This document shows, piece after piece, positions 1 through 12,500 of a DNA stretch of 64,000 nt; positions within the stretch are counted from its first letter, which is position 1, and each line of letters begins with the position of its first letter. The notes below the pieces were generated by a model. The model saw nothing but the letters and a program-made list of their open reading frames with translations. It had not been told where the DNA came from and searched no databases. The DNA lies in assembly GCA_000181795.3 (NCBI GenBank), contig CM012955.1, positions 11,310,259-11,374,258 of the forward strand. Reading direction: 5' to 3'. Both the position numbers and the translations under genes were made by a program. The DNA comes from Trichinella spiralis (taxonomy: Eukaryota > Nematoda > Enoplea > Trichinellida > Trichinellidae).

Positions 1-1310
1 TTCGTTTCGTCCGCGATCAGCTTCGTGTAGTACGCGTTTTCACTTCTTCTTTTCTTCATTGGTCATATCTGTAAGAATGGTTAATGTTAAATCAAAACTT
101 TTCGCACTTTATTACACAGTGGAATTAAAAAACTGAACAAATAATTTAGAAAGGAAAGAAGTAACTGATTTTCAATTAAATATAACCTTAACAAAATGAT
201 TATATATAGAGAGTTTCGAAAAAAAAGTAACAACGAGAAAACTTTAAATACTTTCAACAATTAAAAACGGACTTCAGTAGTTACTTAACGCCAACGTTTG
301 ACGCTTGAGAATGCTGTTACTTGCCACGCAAGTAAAACAAACAAGCGCACCGTTACTGATTGATGATAAAGCAAGTTTCAAGCGATACTGATTTGCATAC
401 TGTAGCGATAGAAATCGGTTTGAGTTGATTGGAAAATTTTCTGGATGAGGAATTAATTCTAACCGAACGCTATTTAATTAGGAAAATTAAAACCTCAAGC
501 ACAGCGAATGACCTACATAAATGGAGCTCATCGCAAAATGTTTTCACTAAAATATAAGCGCACTCGCTGCGTATGCTGACAAACAATGTTAATCTAACAA
601 AAGATGTAATTTACGAAATGTCTCTGATGCTGTGAAATTTGAAAAAATAATTTAAAGTGAAAATAAAGTTAATTAATTTTCCATCTTTCTAAAAATGAAG
701 TCATACCTAATCTTAATATGAAAATTAAAAAGAACAGTTTTACAGTGAAAAATATCTCACTCATGTGCTACATACTACAAACTTGGGTCATTTCATTAAA
801 CTAAGGATTAACTTCACCCTTCCAAAGTATGCTTATCCCTGCTTCACAGATGCACAAGAAATTACATTTACCTTTTGCCTTCTCTTGTTCTGCTTCGTGC
901 CGTCCGTGTTTTCACATTTTCTTCGCTCCATTCTTTGAACCTGTAATAATGATATTAAATCAAAACTATCCTCACTTTATCACAAAATAGATTTACAACA
1001 AATATAATAATTAAGTGCTATCTAATTAAAAAATAATTGGTTACATAATGAGTAAACAAAGTTTAAAAAAATAACAAGCAGAAAAGTGGAATACTTGTCT
1101 GTAAATGTGAAGCGGCCTTCAGCAGCTACTTAACGCTATAATGAACTCAGAGAACGTTCAACGATGCTACCAATTGCCACGTAAATTAAACAAACAAACG
1201 CACCCTTACTGATGATAAGGCAGCGTTGTGGCGATCCTTATTTGCATAATGCAGCGTTAGAAACCGGTTTTTAGTGCGTTAGAACTTTTGGCTGAAGATG
1301 AAGTCTAACC
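1..1310. repeat. Diverged direct duplication, unit about 450 bp, spacing about 860 bp
   Basis: Bases 1-475 and about 875-1310 are two diverged copies in the same orientation. Matching landmarks in the same order include CTTCGTGTAGTACGCG against CTTCGTGCCGTCCGTG followed by TTTTCAC, then TTAAATCAAAACT, TACTTAACGC, TTGCCACG, AAACAAACAAGCGCACC against AAACAAACAAACGCACC, TTACTGATGATAA-like, TTTGCAT, and GAAATCGGTTT against GAAACCGGTTT. Copy A is cut by the window edge. On the minus strand each copy begins with a short stretch preceded by a plausible acceptor (TTCTTACAG and ATTATTACAG). In copy B that stretch is open for 23 codons, very basic, and ends at a GTAAAT donor, so these may be duplicated exons of a minus-strand gene that continues left of the window. 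They could also be two copies of an old repeat family. I do not recognise the protein. Confidence 0.7.
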
Positions 1311-2804
1311 TAAGCCATAATATGAGCAGAAGAAATGCACTGCTAAATTCTATCAATAAGGAAAGGACTATTTGAAAATTTAAAAATGACCTTGACATTT
1401 ACAATTCAGTCAAAATATAAACTATCTGACAAAAAACGCCATAACAAAGCAAAATTCATTTAGACAAAACACACCTACGTATTTCTGAAAATTTTCTTAA
1501 GTTAGAAAACCAAGTAGCTCAAATGAAGCTAATTTTAAGTGAACGCTTTGCGGGCAAAAGCTTGCTTATGGTCAATAGAAAGTACATGTTACCTATTGCA
1601 ACGGTGATTTTCGAAAGACCATATTTTAATTATAGATAAACAATGCGTACAACGTGTATTTAATAAATCTTAATTGTACGGAAATTTGGCGTTTATTATG
1701 TCATCTACTATCTGATTTTGAGAATTATTCATACAATATGTTGAGAAATTACGCTCAATATCGATGCTCAATAATATAGTTAACTAATTAAGACTTAAAA
1801 ATGAAAAAACTGCCACTTACTGCTAATTGCGCCGTCTACTCATTTTTGATGTTCATGCTGTTTCCTTGTTGATTAAAAAATTATTTTTCAGATATTATTC
1901 CGAAAAATAATAATGAATAAAAAGCAAAAATAGTGTTTAGCTTCAATGTTTGCCTTCAGTCAATTTTCCAATCAAAACGCTGAGCAACCATCCACGGACG
2001 GCCTCAAACTGAAATGATTTCTATTATGTCAATAAAGCAAACGACCTCGTATGCAAATTTTTATTTTATTCATTTCTACTGATAAATATGGCTACTGTAC
2101 ATTTTTCATTGCTCGGGCAGAAAGAAATGCAGGGTTTGGGCAAAATCTGTCCAGTTGTTGTGGAATAATGGACTTCTAAATTTGGCACTTTGCCTATGTC
2201 GATACATAGGTAAGTGAGTCACTTGAGTTGGGATATCTCGAGAATTATGCAACTAGGAACGGTGGGGATAATTTTCTTGTACTTCGCTATTCATTTTTGA
2301 TCGATTAATGCCCATAAAGTCCATTTTTGGAGTCCAGGTTTTTTCTCGAAAATTGCAAATTTCATGCGCTATAGACTTGCAAATTTTTCATTCTGTATGA
2401 ATATTTAATTTATAAAATTCAGGTACAACGTGACCATTAGTCCCTTTCTATTATTTTTTATGAACTTAAAACCTTTTGAGAATGAATCATAATGGGTTTT
2501 GAAGTTCAGCTGTTCATTGTTCTTTAAGATTTAATGAGAATTTGTAAGTTTTAGCATTTTAAAAAACCACTGAATTTTGCATCTGACATGCATTACATCT
2601 GCATTAGCAGAGTTCCTCATTTTCTAATTTTACAAAAACTGTTGATAAAATTTTCAAGAGAATTCTTTATTTGTAAGTTTTATAAAATTTGTTGTGAATA
2701 AAACTTTTGCCTGTTCGTCCCCTGATTTTCATTTTGGTGGACTGTATTTATTCCATAACTCTCCATATCCATTTATGCAACTCACTCATAAATGAATTAC
2801 TGCC
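1311..2804. other. Intergenic, no gene seen
   Basis: AT-rich sequence without a coding-like frame. Two small palindromes lie close together near 2190-2222 (CCTATG...CATAGG and AAGTGAGTCACTT). No known element is recognised. Confidence 0.5.
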
Positions 2805-3137
2805 CTACAAATTGTCGCGCTGACCAAGAACAACAACTGTCAATTCAGTTCCTATAAACTTTATTTCCATACAATGAATCAAAATACACAGAATTACAAT
2901 GAGGGCAACATTACCGATTATACAACACAGAGCGCTCAAAACCGACAACACACAATTTTGCATTACCTGAAATGATGATAGTGAACCGATGCATACTGCT
3001 AATAGTAGATGTAAAGTGTACAGACAACGAGCAGAAATGCGATGCTGCCAAATCCCATGAACCAGGCAGTGTGTGCATTGATCACTTAAATGCCGGTGCC
3101 ACCCAGTCATGGCCACATTGAAAGTTGAGCAACACAC
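2805..3137 (-). CDS. Possible small hydrophobic protein (low confidence)
   Basis: An uninterrupted 110-codon minus-strand frame with at least two hydrophobic stretches, rich in Cys, Leu and Ile. Midway a good acceptor-like TCATTTCAG lies in frame, so the part before it may be intron and only the last about 55 codons exon. No domain is recognised. Cysteine-rich hydrophobic frames also arise by chance in AT-rich DNA. This could be a terminal exon of a small membrane protein or nothing. Confidence 0.2.
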   Translation of the reverse strand: MCCSTFNVAMTGWHRHLSDQCTHCLVHGIWQHRISARCLYTLHLLLAVCIGSLSSFQVMQNCVLSVLSALCCIIGNVALIVILCILIHCMEIKFIGTELTVVVLGQRDNL

Positions 3138-3733
3138 GTTCCGTCACGTTTGGACCGTGCATCATCTACCCTAACTGAAATCGTTCCGTCGTGAACATCA
3201 ATTTTCAGTTTTTCATAAAGTACTTTGCATACATTACATTCTCATTGTTACATTTGATGCTTATGGAAAAATACCGCATATCAATTTATTATCAAACTAG
3301 TGATCATATACCATTAACAAATGTAATTATACGAATATGTAATTAATATTTATCAATATACTAACTCCTAACAGCTTAGAGGCAGGTGAAACAACGAAGT
3401 CTATTCCATTATGCTTTCACCCCTTCGGACTCCAGTAGTGAGCACTCCACTTGCCCGAAAAGCAAGGGAAGAGCTCGCCCTTCCCCTTGTCTAAGAGAAG
3501 AGAGCTTCTTCACCCTCCATATTTTTTGTTTCTCCATCCTCTACGAGTTTCAAATATCTTCTCTCCAATTCTGAGCATGTTTGCCATTTCACAGAAGTCA
3601 TTTATGGCAAAGTTTATTTATCTTTTCTATTACATAGCACATTTATTACTTTATTATAAGGAACGTTTTTTCAAATATAAATTATTATCTATATTAACTG
3701 TAAAAATTATTAATAATTGATTATTAACTATAG

Positions 3734-3802
3734 GAAGAACCGTTGAAAGGCTGCAATGGGGCAAAGGGAAGTAAAGGAGGCTTTGGCGGCGCTGGAAAAT
3801 AA
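3734..3802 (+). CDS. Possible 3' terminal exon with Gly/Lys-rich tail
   Basis: After an acceptor-like TTAACTATAG the frame reads 22 codons and stops, ending KGSKGGFGGAGK. The base composition is clearly richer in G than the flanks. An ATG-less frame upstream (about 3386-3574) is Ser/Pro/Lys-rich and could be a preceding exon, but I cannot confirm a donor that keeps frame. A repeat fragment is an equal alternative. Confidence 0.2.
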   Translation, partial: EEPLKGCNGAKGSKGGFGGAGK

Positions 3803-4136
3803 TGGAGCACACTAGAGGGGGGGGGTCATGAACACAATATGTTTTGTTTTGTGTTTATACTCATATTTGTTCAGCAGTTGTTTTAAGAACATTGATTAAT
3901 GTGTATGTGTTTAATGTAATATGACTCTCTGCAATCTATTTTCCTCATCTTCTTCGCTCATAGCACTTACGACTGTTAATTACGAACATTGAACCCAATG
4001 TAGACAGATTAGTCTCAACGCACAAAGCCCATCCATCACATTAATTACTTCCTCACTATATGATTATTTTTGAAAGAACACTCGATTTGAATAAATATTC
4101 TATTTGAAAATTCACCATTTTTTGGCAATAATTTAG

Positions 4137-4201
4137 GGGGACGTTTGAAAAATATGTGCCTATCAAGGGGGCGATAACCTGAAAAGGTTCGGGAAACACT
4201 G
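4137..4201 (-). mobile_element. hAT-like DNA transposon terminus (fragment)
   Basis: Read on the minus strand from 4201, the sequence starts CAGTGTTTCCCGAACC, followed by a pyrimidine-rich stretch with CGCCCCCTT and GTCCCCCTAA. CAGTG-type ends followed by C-rich blocks with short A/T-rich gaps are typical of terminal inverted repeats of hAT elements and their non-autonomous derivatives. The 8 bp outside the end, TTATAAAC at 4202-4209, would be the target-site copy. I could not find the opposite terminus; a G-run near 3816-3824 (AGAGGGGGGGGGTCATG) may belong to it. No transposase is present. Confidence 0.45.
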
Positions 4202-4209
4202 TTATAAAC

Positions 4210-6553
4210 TGTGACCATTTATTTAAAGCCATATTCAATTACTGCAAGACATCTTTTTAAATTCTGTTCTTTAAAATATACACACAAAGAGTGAGCAAAT
4301 ATAAAAAAAGTTAAATATTAGTCATATGCATATTTACCTTATTATTGTTGCAGTTCCTTTACGGAGTAAAAGTTAGCTAACACTGTTACAACTGAATTAT
4401 TGAATGTGGCATCAATTTCAACAAAAATCAAAAATATAGTACAATCGACTCTTTTTGACAATGTCGAAGATGATGAAAAAATTTGCCGGCATTCACCGGT
4501 GAAAAATTGAGAGAAGTTCTGCTTTTCGAACAGACGACAACGACCACAGAAAACTTGAGCCATTTGTTTGGCGTTCAAAAAGCAGAACATGTGGCCAAAC
4601 CTGGCACCACAACCACTGGGGCGTCGTCGGCTCGGCTGTTCTTTTGTTTAGCATATTTTCCCTCGTTCAATATTCTTGCCCATTGTGCGGTTTCAGTTTT
4701 AAAATGCGATCTTTTGCCACTGGGGCGGATATTCGAACTGCAACGTCACTGCCACCGTAATTCAAAATTCAAATCAAAAAATTTTTCGCTTGACGATCGT
4801 TCCGAGAAGTTAGTTTCCTTACGCCGGACGGAATTTTGCCGGAAACTGCTCTGAGCTCTTCGTCTTGAGCTTATTGGACAAGTACGACACCTTCCATGTG
4901 ACGTTGAACTTCCATTTCCGGCAAACTGTGTTGAATTTTTAAAAAAATGTAAAAAAGGAAATGCACAACATATATTCATCAAAAGAATCTACAACAGGCC
5001 CGAATGCGATCAGTAGTTTGTTAACAACAGTCAAATGTACGAAAACTTCAACATTGCTACAGTATCCAAAAGAAATTTTCAAGTATCAATAGAAGTTGAA
5101 ATATTTTTGCATTCAATAAGCAAATTATGAACATTGAAATTATTTTTTATTAAATAATTTTTAATGAAACAGAAAATTTTTTGAAATATCTTACTGTATA
5201 AATATAGTTTTTACAATGATTCAATTGCATGAAAAAATTCCAGAAAAAAAATAAAATAAATTTTATTTTTGAATTTTCATATTACAGTAAATATTAATGA
5301 TGCGAAATGCATTTGTTGAAATAGAAGAAACAGGGAAAAAGAAAAAGAATAGAAATACGTCTGAGGGAGTAATAGTAATTGGAATTCGATTGAAGGGAAT
5401 GAAAAATTGACGTGTACACCGTGTGAGCAGCAGAGCGGATGAAACGACGGGATGAAAAATTGATATTGCTTCGAGGGATGTGATTTTTGAAGACAAAAGG
5501 CGAAAGTTTTTGGATAAGGAATGTCAGGAATAAAAATTGATATTGCATCGATCGAGCAAGCTGGATCAGGTTGCCTGATTGACAACAACAGCACGCTTGT
5601 CAAGCTCCACTGTCCACACCGGTGTTGTTGTTTTTCTTGTCAATTTATTATTTAGCATGTTTTGTTTTTTGTTTTTTGCTTTTTGGTCAGTTTTTGTTGG
5701 CAAGATTTGCATCAGCTGGTTGGATATTTTGCTCGCTCAATCAATGCGCTGAACACGTGAACGCTCGAGTTGTTGTCGTCTGAACATCTTAAAGAATATA
5801 TATATATATACAAACACACACACACACACATTATATACATGTATAAATATATGATAGTTTGCCAGAAGAGTTGATCGAGCGAATTTTTCCACGTCGGCGT
5901 GATCGATCGGCTTCAAAACGACTGCCACCAATTTACACCATTTGTCTTCACAGTAAACCGGTGAATTTTTTCACGTCTATTTTGATGATAATTTAAATTG
6001 CGTTTGTTGTTTTTAATTTTGGCAAGTTTTTAAATAAACATTCTCACGTTTGAATTGGACAAGTGTCAATTTTTTGTCGAATGTATATATATACATATAT
6101 GACATCTTCGATGCGTTGCTGTTTCTGTTTCACAACCCCCTCATGCCCTCCACTCCCCCTCTCCCTGCCCTTCTCTTCATCTGTGTTTTGTTCATTCACT
6201 CATTTTCACTTGCGTTTGCATCTGTTTTGCTGATTCGATTATTTTGATCGATAGTGGCCAGTTTGAAATTCTTCGAGTTTGATCAACTTTTGCAGCCGCG
6301 TCAGGCACGAACCAAGCGTATAATAAGAATAAGAAGACGATTATTACCTTCAGTGGCAGCTTCTCTTCTCGCGAGTGTTGTTTAGAAAACAACACCACCA
6401 TCAGCAGCATCAGCAGCAACAACAACAACAACATCCAATATAAGAGTCGACAATTAATTAGCATCGCAGTAGGCAGTTGAAAATGGAACCTTGCCGCCGG
6501 ATGTTGGTCGAATTTTGTTTGAACCACTAACACTGACAAGCCGAAAAAGCTGC
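4210..6553. other. Region upstream of tensin, no confident gene
   Basis: Several overlapping 60-120 codon frames lie on both strands between 4480 and 5600, none with a recognisable domain. It probably includes the tensin promoter and 5' UTR, and may hold an untranslated first exon. A TA/CA microsatellite lies at about 5786-5832. Confidence 0.4.
4516..4588. repeat. Short inverted repeat (16 bp arms, 41 nt loop)
   Basis: GTTCTGCTTTTCGAAC at 4516-4531 and GTTCAAAAAGCAGAAC at 4573-4588 are reverse complements at 15 of 16 positions. No pairing extends outside the arms. It could be a weak RNA hairpin or chance. Confidence 0.5.
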
Positions 6554-9500
6554 ATGTCGTCCGACGACGGTCAGCTGGACGTCGCCTACGCGACCGAACG
6601 AATCATGGGCAAGTGTTGCTTGCAGATTGTGCATTTTAGCTTTTGTTTTTTTCTTTTTTATTTCTTGCAAGCCGATTGCAATTTGTTCCCAAGGCGCGTC
6701 GCACAACTGACAAATAATCAAATTAATTATCAATGATAGAGATGAACCGCCGACCGCGACCGCTCCAAATATGAACACGCGTTCCAAATAATTCATCAAT
6801 TTGCTTTGATTTGAAATGATTTGAAAAACAAAGAAATTAATAATTCCAATCAAAAACACAACAGTGTATTTTCACTTTGTACTACAAATTCAATCAACGA
6901 AATTAATTATTTAATTAAAAATGCCCCTGTTCCTGTAGCGAGAGCTTGAGCAGAAAGCACAGTTTTCAAAATTGAAAAATATATTCATTGTCGAATGGGA
7001 CTTTGAATATTTTTCTTCTTCTTGCTTTTTGCAAAAACTCTACCGGATATTTTTTGGGTTTTTATCAGATTTTTGATACTGACTTTTATTCAATTGTCAA
7101 GTTGGTGAATTTTCGTCAATTTCACGTACTAAGCACGGGAAAATGCTCGAAGAAATGTTTGATTTTTTTTCCAATTGTCATTTTTGCTAACGGGAGAAAA
7201 TTGCTCGCGTCGATATTCTCCGAGATGGAGATTTGGAAAATGGATTTTATCATCATCGGCCTCTAAAGTGGTGAAATAATTAATTGAACGTTCAATGAGA
7301 GAATAATGCACGCTATAAAATGTGCAATGTGGAAAGTGAATTTACATTTTTTCCCTGAGAAAAGTTCACGTTGCATTTTGCTGAGATCAAATAGACCAGA
7401 AAAGTAAAACGAGCTCTGAAGGACATTTCCGTTCACTTTTCAAAGGTGCATCTCTCTGTTCCTTCCTTGTACAGTGTGTACGAAGAAAATTAATAATTCC
7501 ACAAACGCTATTTCATAAATGCACTTTTTTCTTCTCATTCATCATCCAACAATATCTATCTATCTATCATCTATTATATATTATTATTGCAAAACTAAAA
7601 TTGAAATTCGTTTCGTTTCAAATTGCATATCATGTTCACAATTTCAACTGACTGATGTTTCTTCTCTGGAGCGATAAAACCGGCTAGCTAGCTAGCTAGC
7701 TATTTTAATTTGGTAATGGTGAAATTTTACTTTAAAATAATTTCCAAATAAAATTAACCAATAAATTGTTTGTATACGCAAATTAATCTACTTGAATTGA
7801 TTTTGTAAATCAATAAAGCAACCGAGCGGACAAGCGAAAATGTAATATTTTCTTCTTCCGACTGCCTAAATTTGAAAATAGGTAATAAATTTTTACGATC
7901 AACGTGTCGACAATTGAATTAATGGGCGCAGAAAGATTAACCGTAACATTACAAATGGCCACTTCAAACTGGGCAATAAATATTTATGTCGCTTTCTTTT
8001 ATTTTGCAATTTTCAACAAAATTACGACCCTCCGACGACGTGGAACAAAGTGGAACAATAAAAATAAAATAAAAATTGGTTTAAAATTAACTTTTGTTGG
8101 TGCATTTTTCATGCAGCAGGCGTGGGAAAATATTTGATAATTTTGCCCATTCAACAACAACAGTTGCTGAATAAATCTGACATTGGATTGTTTTATTAGT
8201 TAAAATTTGAAAAAAATTCTAAAAAATAAAAACAATTTTTCTTCACCAAGCAACTGATAGAAAAGAAATGATAAAAATTGCTTCCCATCTCTACAGTAAC
8301 CCACTGTATATGAAAATGTCAGAAAAAAAGAACAATTTTTTCCCTTCTTTTTAACAAAGCAAAAATTGTGACATTGTATTTTTCTTTGTTGTTGTTGCGC
8401 AGAATTGCAAAATGCAACTTGAAATATTAATTTAGATTTGAAAATTAAGTGGCAAAAAAGCATTTGATATAAATAAATGCGTTTCCTTTTTGAAAATAGG
8501 TTAGCGTGAAGCATGAATTGTTTGCTTGTGCCGTCGAGCGCGCAAAAGCGTGAAAATTTGTTCAATTTGAACAAAAAAAAATTCAATCCGAATGATAAAT
8601 TTGATTTTAAATTATATATATCAGTGGAACGAACACTGGAAATTGTCGCGTTCTTTGTTTGCGCACAACCGTATGCTAATTATACGCAAATCAGTTGCAC
8701 GGATGCGGGGTGGAAATGGAAATTTGAGCAGTGTTCAGCTGGTGTTTTTTTGCTGTAGTTGTTGTTGTCCGATTGATTTTATCTACAAAGTGCAACATTT
8801 GCACGCAGTGTTGCCATCGCCTGGCAACATCATGAAAAGCTCGCAACGGACGAGAAATTCGAAAGTTACACGAAACAACAGCTGCCAGCCGAGCAGCAGT
8901 TGCGCGCTGACTTCGACTATTCTTTTGTGATAATTTTTTGTCGTTGAATTGTTTTATTGATGAAAAACTTTTATTTTTAGAAAAAAATTTAAAATTTTTT
9001 GTTTGTTTGAAAAAAAACATATCTGAAAAGCAAGTACAACATTTTTTTATTGATGCATTTCGAATGTGCCCGACAAAAAATTCAATTCATATTTATTGTC
9101 GAAGAAAATTATTGAACTTTTTTTTTCAGTGCTCACGTTCGCCTTTGCCGGTTGCGACGATTTGTACAGTAAAAGTGTACAATTGACGATCAAAATGCTT
9201 GCATCCAAGCACGACGGCAAATTCAAAGTAGGTGCTTTTTCTGCTTTATTTTATTTTTTGAAATTTTTTAATTCATCAATTTTAAAAAAATATTATAAAT
9301 AATCGTGTCTGGCTTACTGTAGATTTAAAAAACAGGTTTTTTAACAAAAACAAAATTACAGTAAAGATTTGAGGCGGGAAAAAACTGGAAAAACCGGTTG
9401 TTTCGATTCGACGTTTCGTTTTTCCCTCCAAAAAATAGTCAGTCTCGTGTGCGTGCAGTGGTGGATTTGGATTGAAATTTTTTTTCGACAGACAAATAAA

Positions 9501-12500
9501 ATTTATTTTAAATTAAAAAAATGCAGTGGAAACAATTGTTGCAGATTTTCAACGTTTCCAAAGAGCGCAGCGAGTTGGCAAATTTGAACGTTTTCGAATG
9601 CGGCTGGCCAGAGTGTCTGGCGCCGGCGTTGGAAAAGCTTTGCACCATTTGCAAGGAGATGGATCGTTGGCTTGAATTGTCCACGGAAAATGTGGTCGTC
9701 ATTCACCAGAAGGGCGGCTTCCGACGGGCGGCGGTCGTCGTCTCCGCCTTCATGCACTATTGCAGCATTTGTGCCAGGTAACAGCAGCGCTCCAGTAGAG
9801 TAGTGTGATTGGTCAGAGTTGTACAAAAAAATATTTTCCAACTGCAGCGAAAGTCAAATGCTCGAACATCTCGCAATGCAGCAATACTGTAAGCAGCATT
9901 CTTTGCTTCCATCACAACGACGGTAAAACAACAACAACAATAATAATTATTATTCAATGAATGAATAAATGAGGAAATGATTCATTGCAGGTATGTGCAA
10001 AATTTTGCCAATTTATTATCAGAACGAATTCAGGTGAACAGCGAGCCGGTTGTCTTGTACACGTTGGTGGTCCGTGGTTTGACGAAACGATGTCCAGTTT
10101 ATTTCAAAATTTACGGCAAAATGGTTCCAGTGTTCACGTCCAACGTTGTGTAAGAATGTGAATAATTGGCAATTTGGCAGTTGAATAGTGAAATTAATTT
10201 GCACATTTGAATTTACAGTTCCGGCAATACAGCCGAGGTGTTGGTTGCTCGGTTTCGACCGCCGGTGTCGCTTCGAGGCGACATCTTGTTGAAATGTTGC
10301 TCAGCGGAAGATGAATTCCACCAAAAGTGTACGCTATTTCAATGTCAATTCAATACGTGCACAGTCAACAACCACAGCTGCCGGAAGATTGTATTCAAAA
10401 ACGACGAGCTCGACTATCCAATTTCAGGTAGATAATTAATGAATTTGATTTAAAAATTTAAATATACTTGTTCTGTGATGAATAAATTTAAATATTTTCA
10501 TTCAAATTCCATGCCACGAATGTAGTAGTAGTAGTAGTAGCAGCAGTAGTTCAGTTGTAGCACCAACCAAATCATCTTGCAATGTCAATGCCAATGCAAG
10601 CTGTGCATGTTTGTTCACACATTTCTACTTCAATTTTACATATTCCATTTGGCTTTTTTTTTCCACAATTGTACAATATTCATTTCAAACCCGCGCAAAA
10701 GATTTTAAATTGTACATCAAGTGTCGTTTTTCCTAGCATTGATTTGTTTGCAACTAGTGGAACAGCGGCAATTTTATATGATAATGTGAAGTGAAAAATA
10801 ATACAAGATCAAACTTTCACCAGATGCGGGCGGTGGTTGGGGGGGGGAAGATAGGCAAAACAAATTTTCATTTTTAAAATAATATTTTCATAATCGATCT
10901 TTACTCTGTTGAACGTTTCGCTTCTCCAGATTGCACCAGCAGCATATGTTGAAATAAACAGAGGAGGTGGGTGTTCAATCGCAGTTGTTCAAATTTCAAA
11001 TTGATCGATTTTTTAAAAATATATATATTTTATATACTTTTGGCGGCATTTGAAAAGGCAAAAATTTATGCATAACAACCCAGTTGTAGTTGATAGCAAA
11101 AACAAATAAATGGACAAGTCAACTGGCGTCTCAATTTTTCCTGCTATGCTTTACAGTAATCAAGATTTTGCAAAATTTACAAAGGCAACGTTGTTTTTTT
11201 TTTGCATAATTTTACTTTGCGTTTCCAAAAATTTTCATACAACAAAAGATTGAAGAACGCGTTTCAATTTGCGCAAAAGTAAATACGTTGAAAATTGTCC
11301 ACAATTTTCAGTTAACCATAATACAGGCAGGCGTTCAGTATCAGAATAAATATTTGCACATTTTCAGACATTTTGTCACGGTTTGATCAATCGCTCGAAT
11401 CGTAGGCTTCGATTTCTATTAGCATCATCATCATTGAGCAGAAAAATTTCAAAATCAGAATTCATTTCATTTCAAACATGTGCGAAAAAAGATGTTGTCA
11501 GTTTATTCAAAAAAATATGATAAGCAGGTGCTTGAGTTTGAATAGAGCAAAAAATTATCGCATATCATGATGGTTTGTATATAATTTTTTCATTGCAGTG
11601 TGTATTTGATCCAATGGTTGATTGGTGGTGTGCTAGTTAGATTGATGTGATTGTGTTCATCAGATGATTATAATCAGAAAATTGGTTGTTTGTTTATTTA
11701 TGTTTTGTTTTTTTGCATCTTTTTATTTCAAAATTGGCATGTGGATCTCGTCGTATATGTTGTGATCAAAGCGAGGAGAGAAGAAGCGATAGAATGAGCA
11801 TACACAGCTGTGGTATTCGAAGAGGGGGAGAAGGAAGGAGAGAGCGAGAGAGGGAAGGGGGGGGGGAGATTCTGGTGTGGTAAAGTGTGGAAACTTTTGC
11901 TTTTCAAGTGAATAAAAACAAGCGCTTGGAATATAAAATGCAATGAAAGTTAGCCTGAGGAAGAAGCAGCAGCTGACGCGCATGTTGCTGCTGTGCAAGC
12001 GCACTTATACAAACTGGTCTCCTTTCCGGCTGGCTGTTCAGCTTTTTCCTGCAGGGTGTGGTGTGGGGGAGTTTTGGGAGTGGAGAAGGAGGAGGAGGAG
12101 AGGCAGTGTAAAAGCCGGAGAGTGAAAACGCGCTCGCTTTCAGCTGCTTCAACCAACCAATTATTACTTGCATACACGCATACACATACAGCTTGTTTTT
12201 AATTTGCAAACAACGTATTTTCACTATATGCACATTTATCGCACTATATACATGCTTGGTTTCACTCGCTCGCTCGTTTCGCGTTTTCTACTCTCATCTC
12301 CACTGGCATGTCGATTATGATGAGATGATACTTCTTTTTTTTTGAGGAAAAATTAATTTTTTATTTCTTTAAAAAAATATTTATTTTTTTTCAGAAAATT
12401 TGTCTTTGGAACTTTTCTGCGCCATAATTGAACCGAATTGCAAAAGTGAAATTTATCCCACCGACGACAACGGCAACAACAGCAGCAGTTTGTCATTCAA

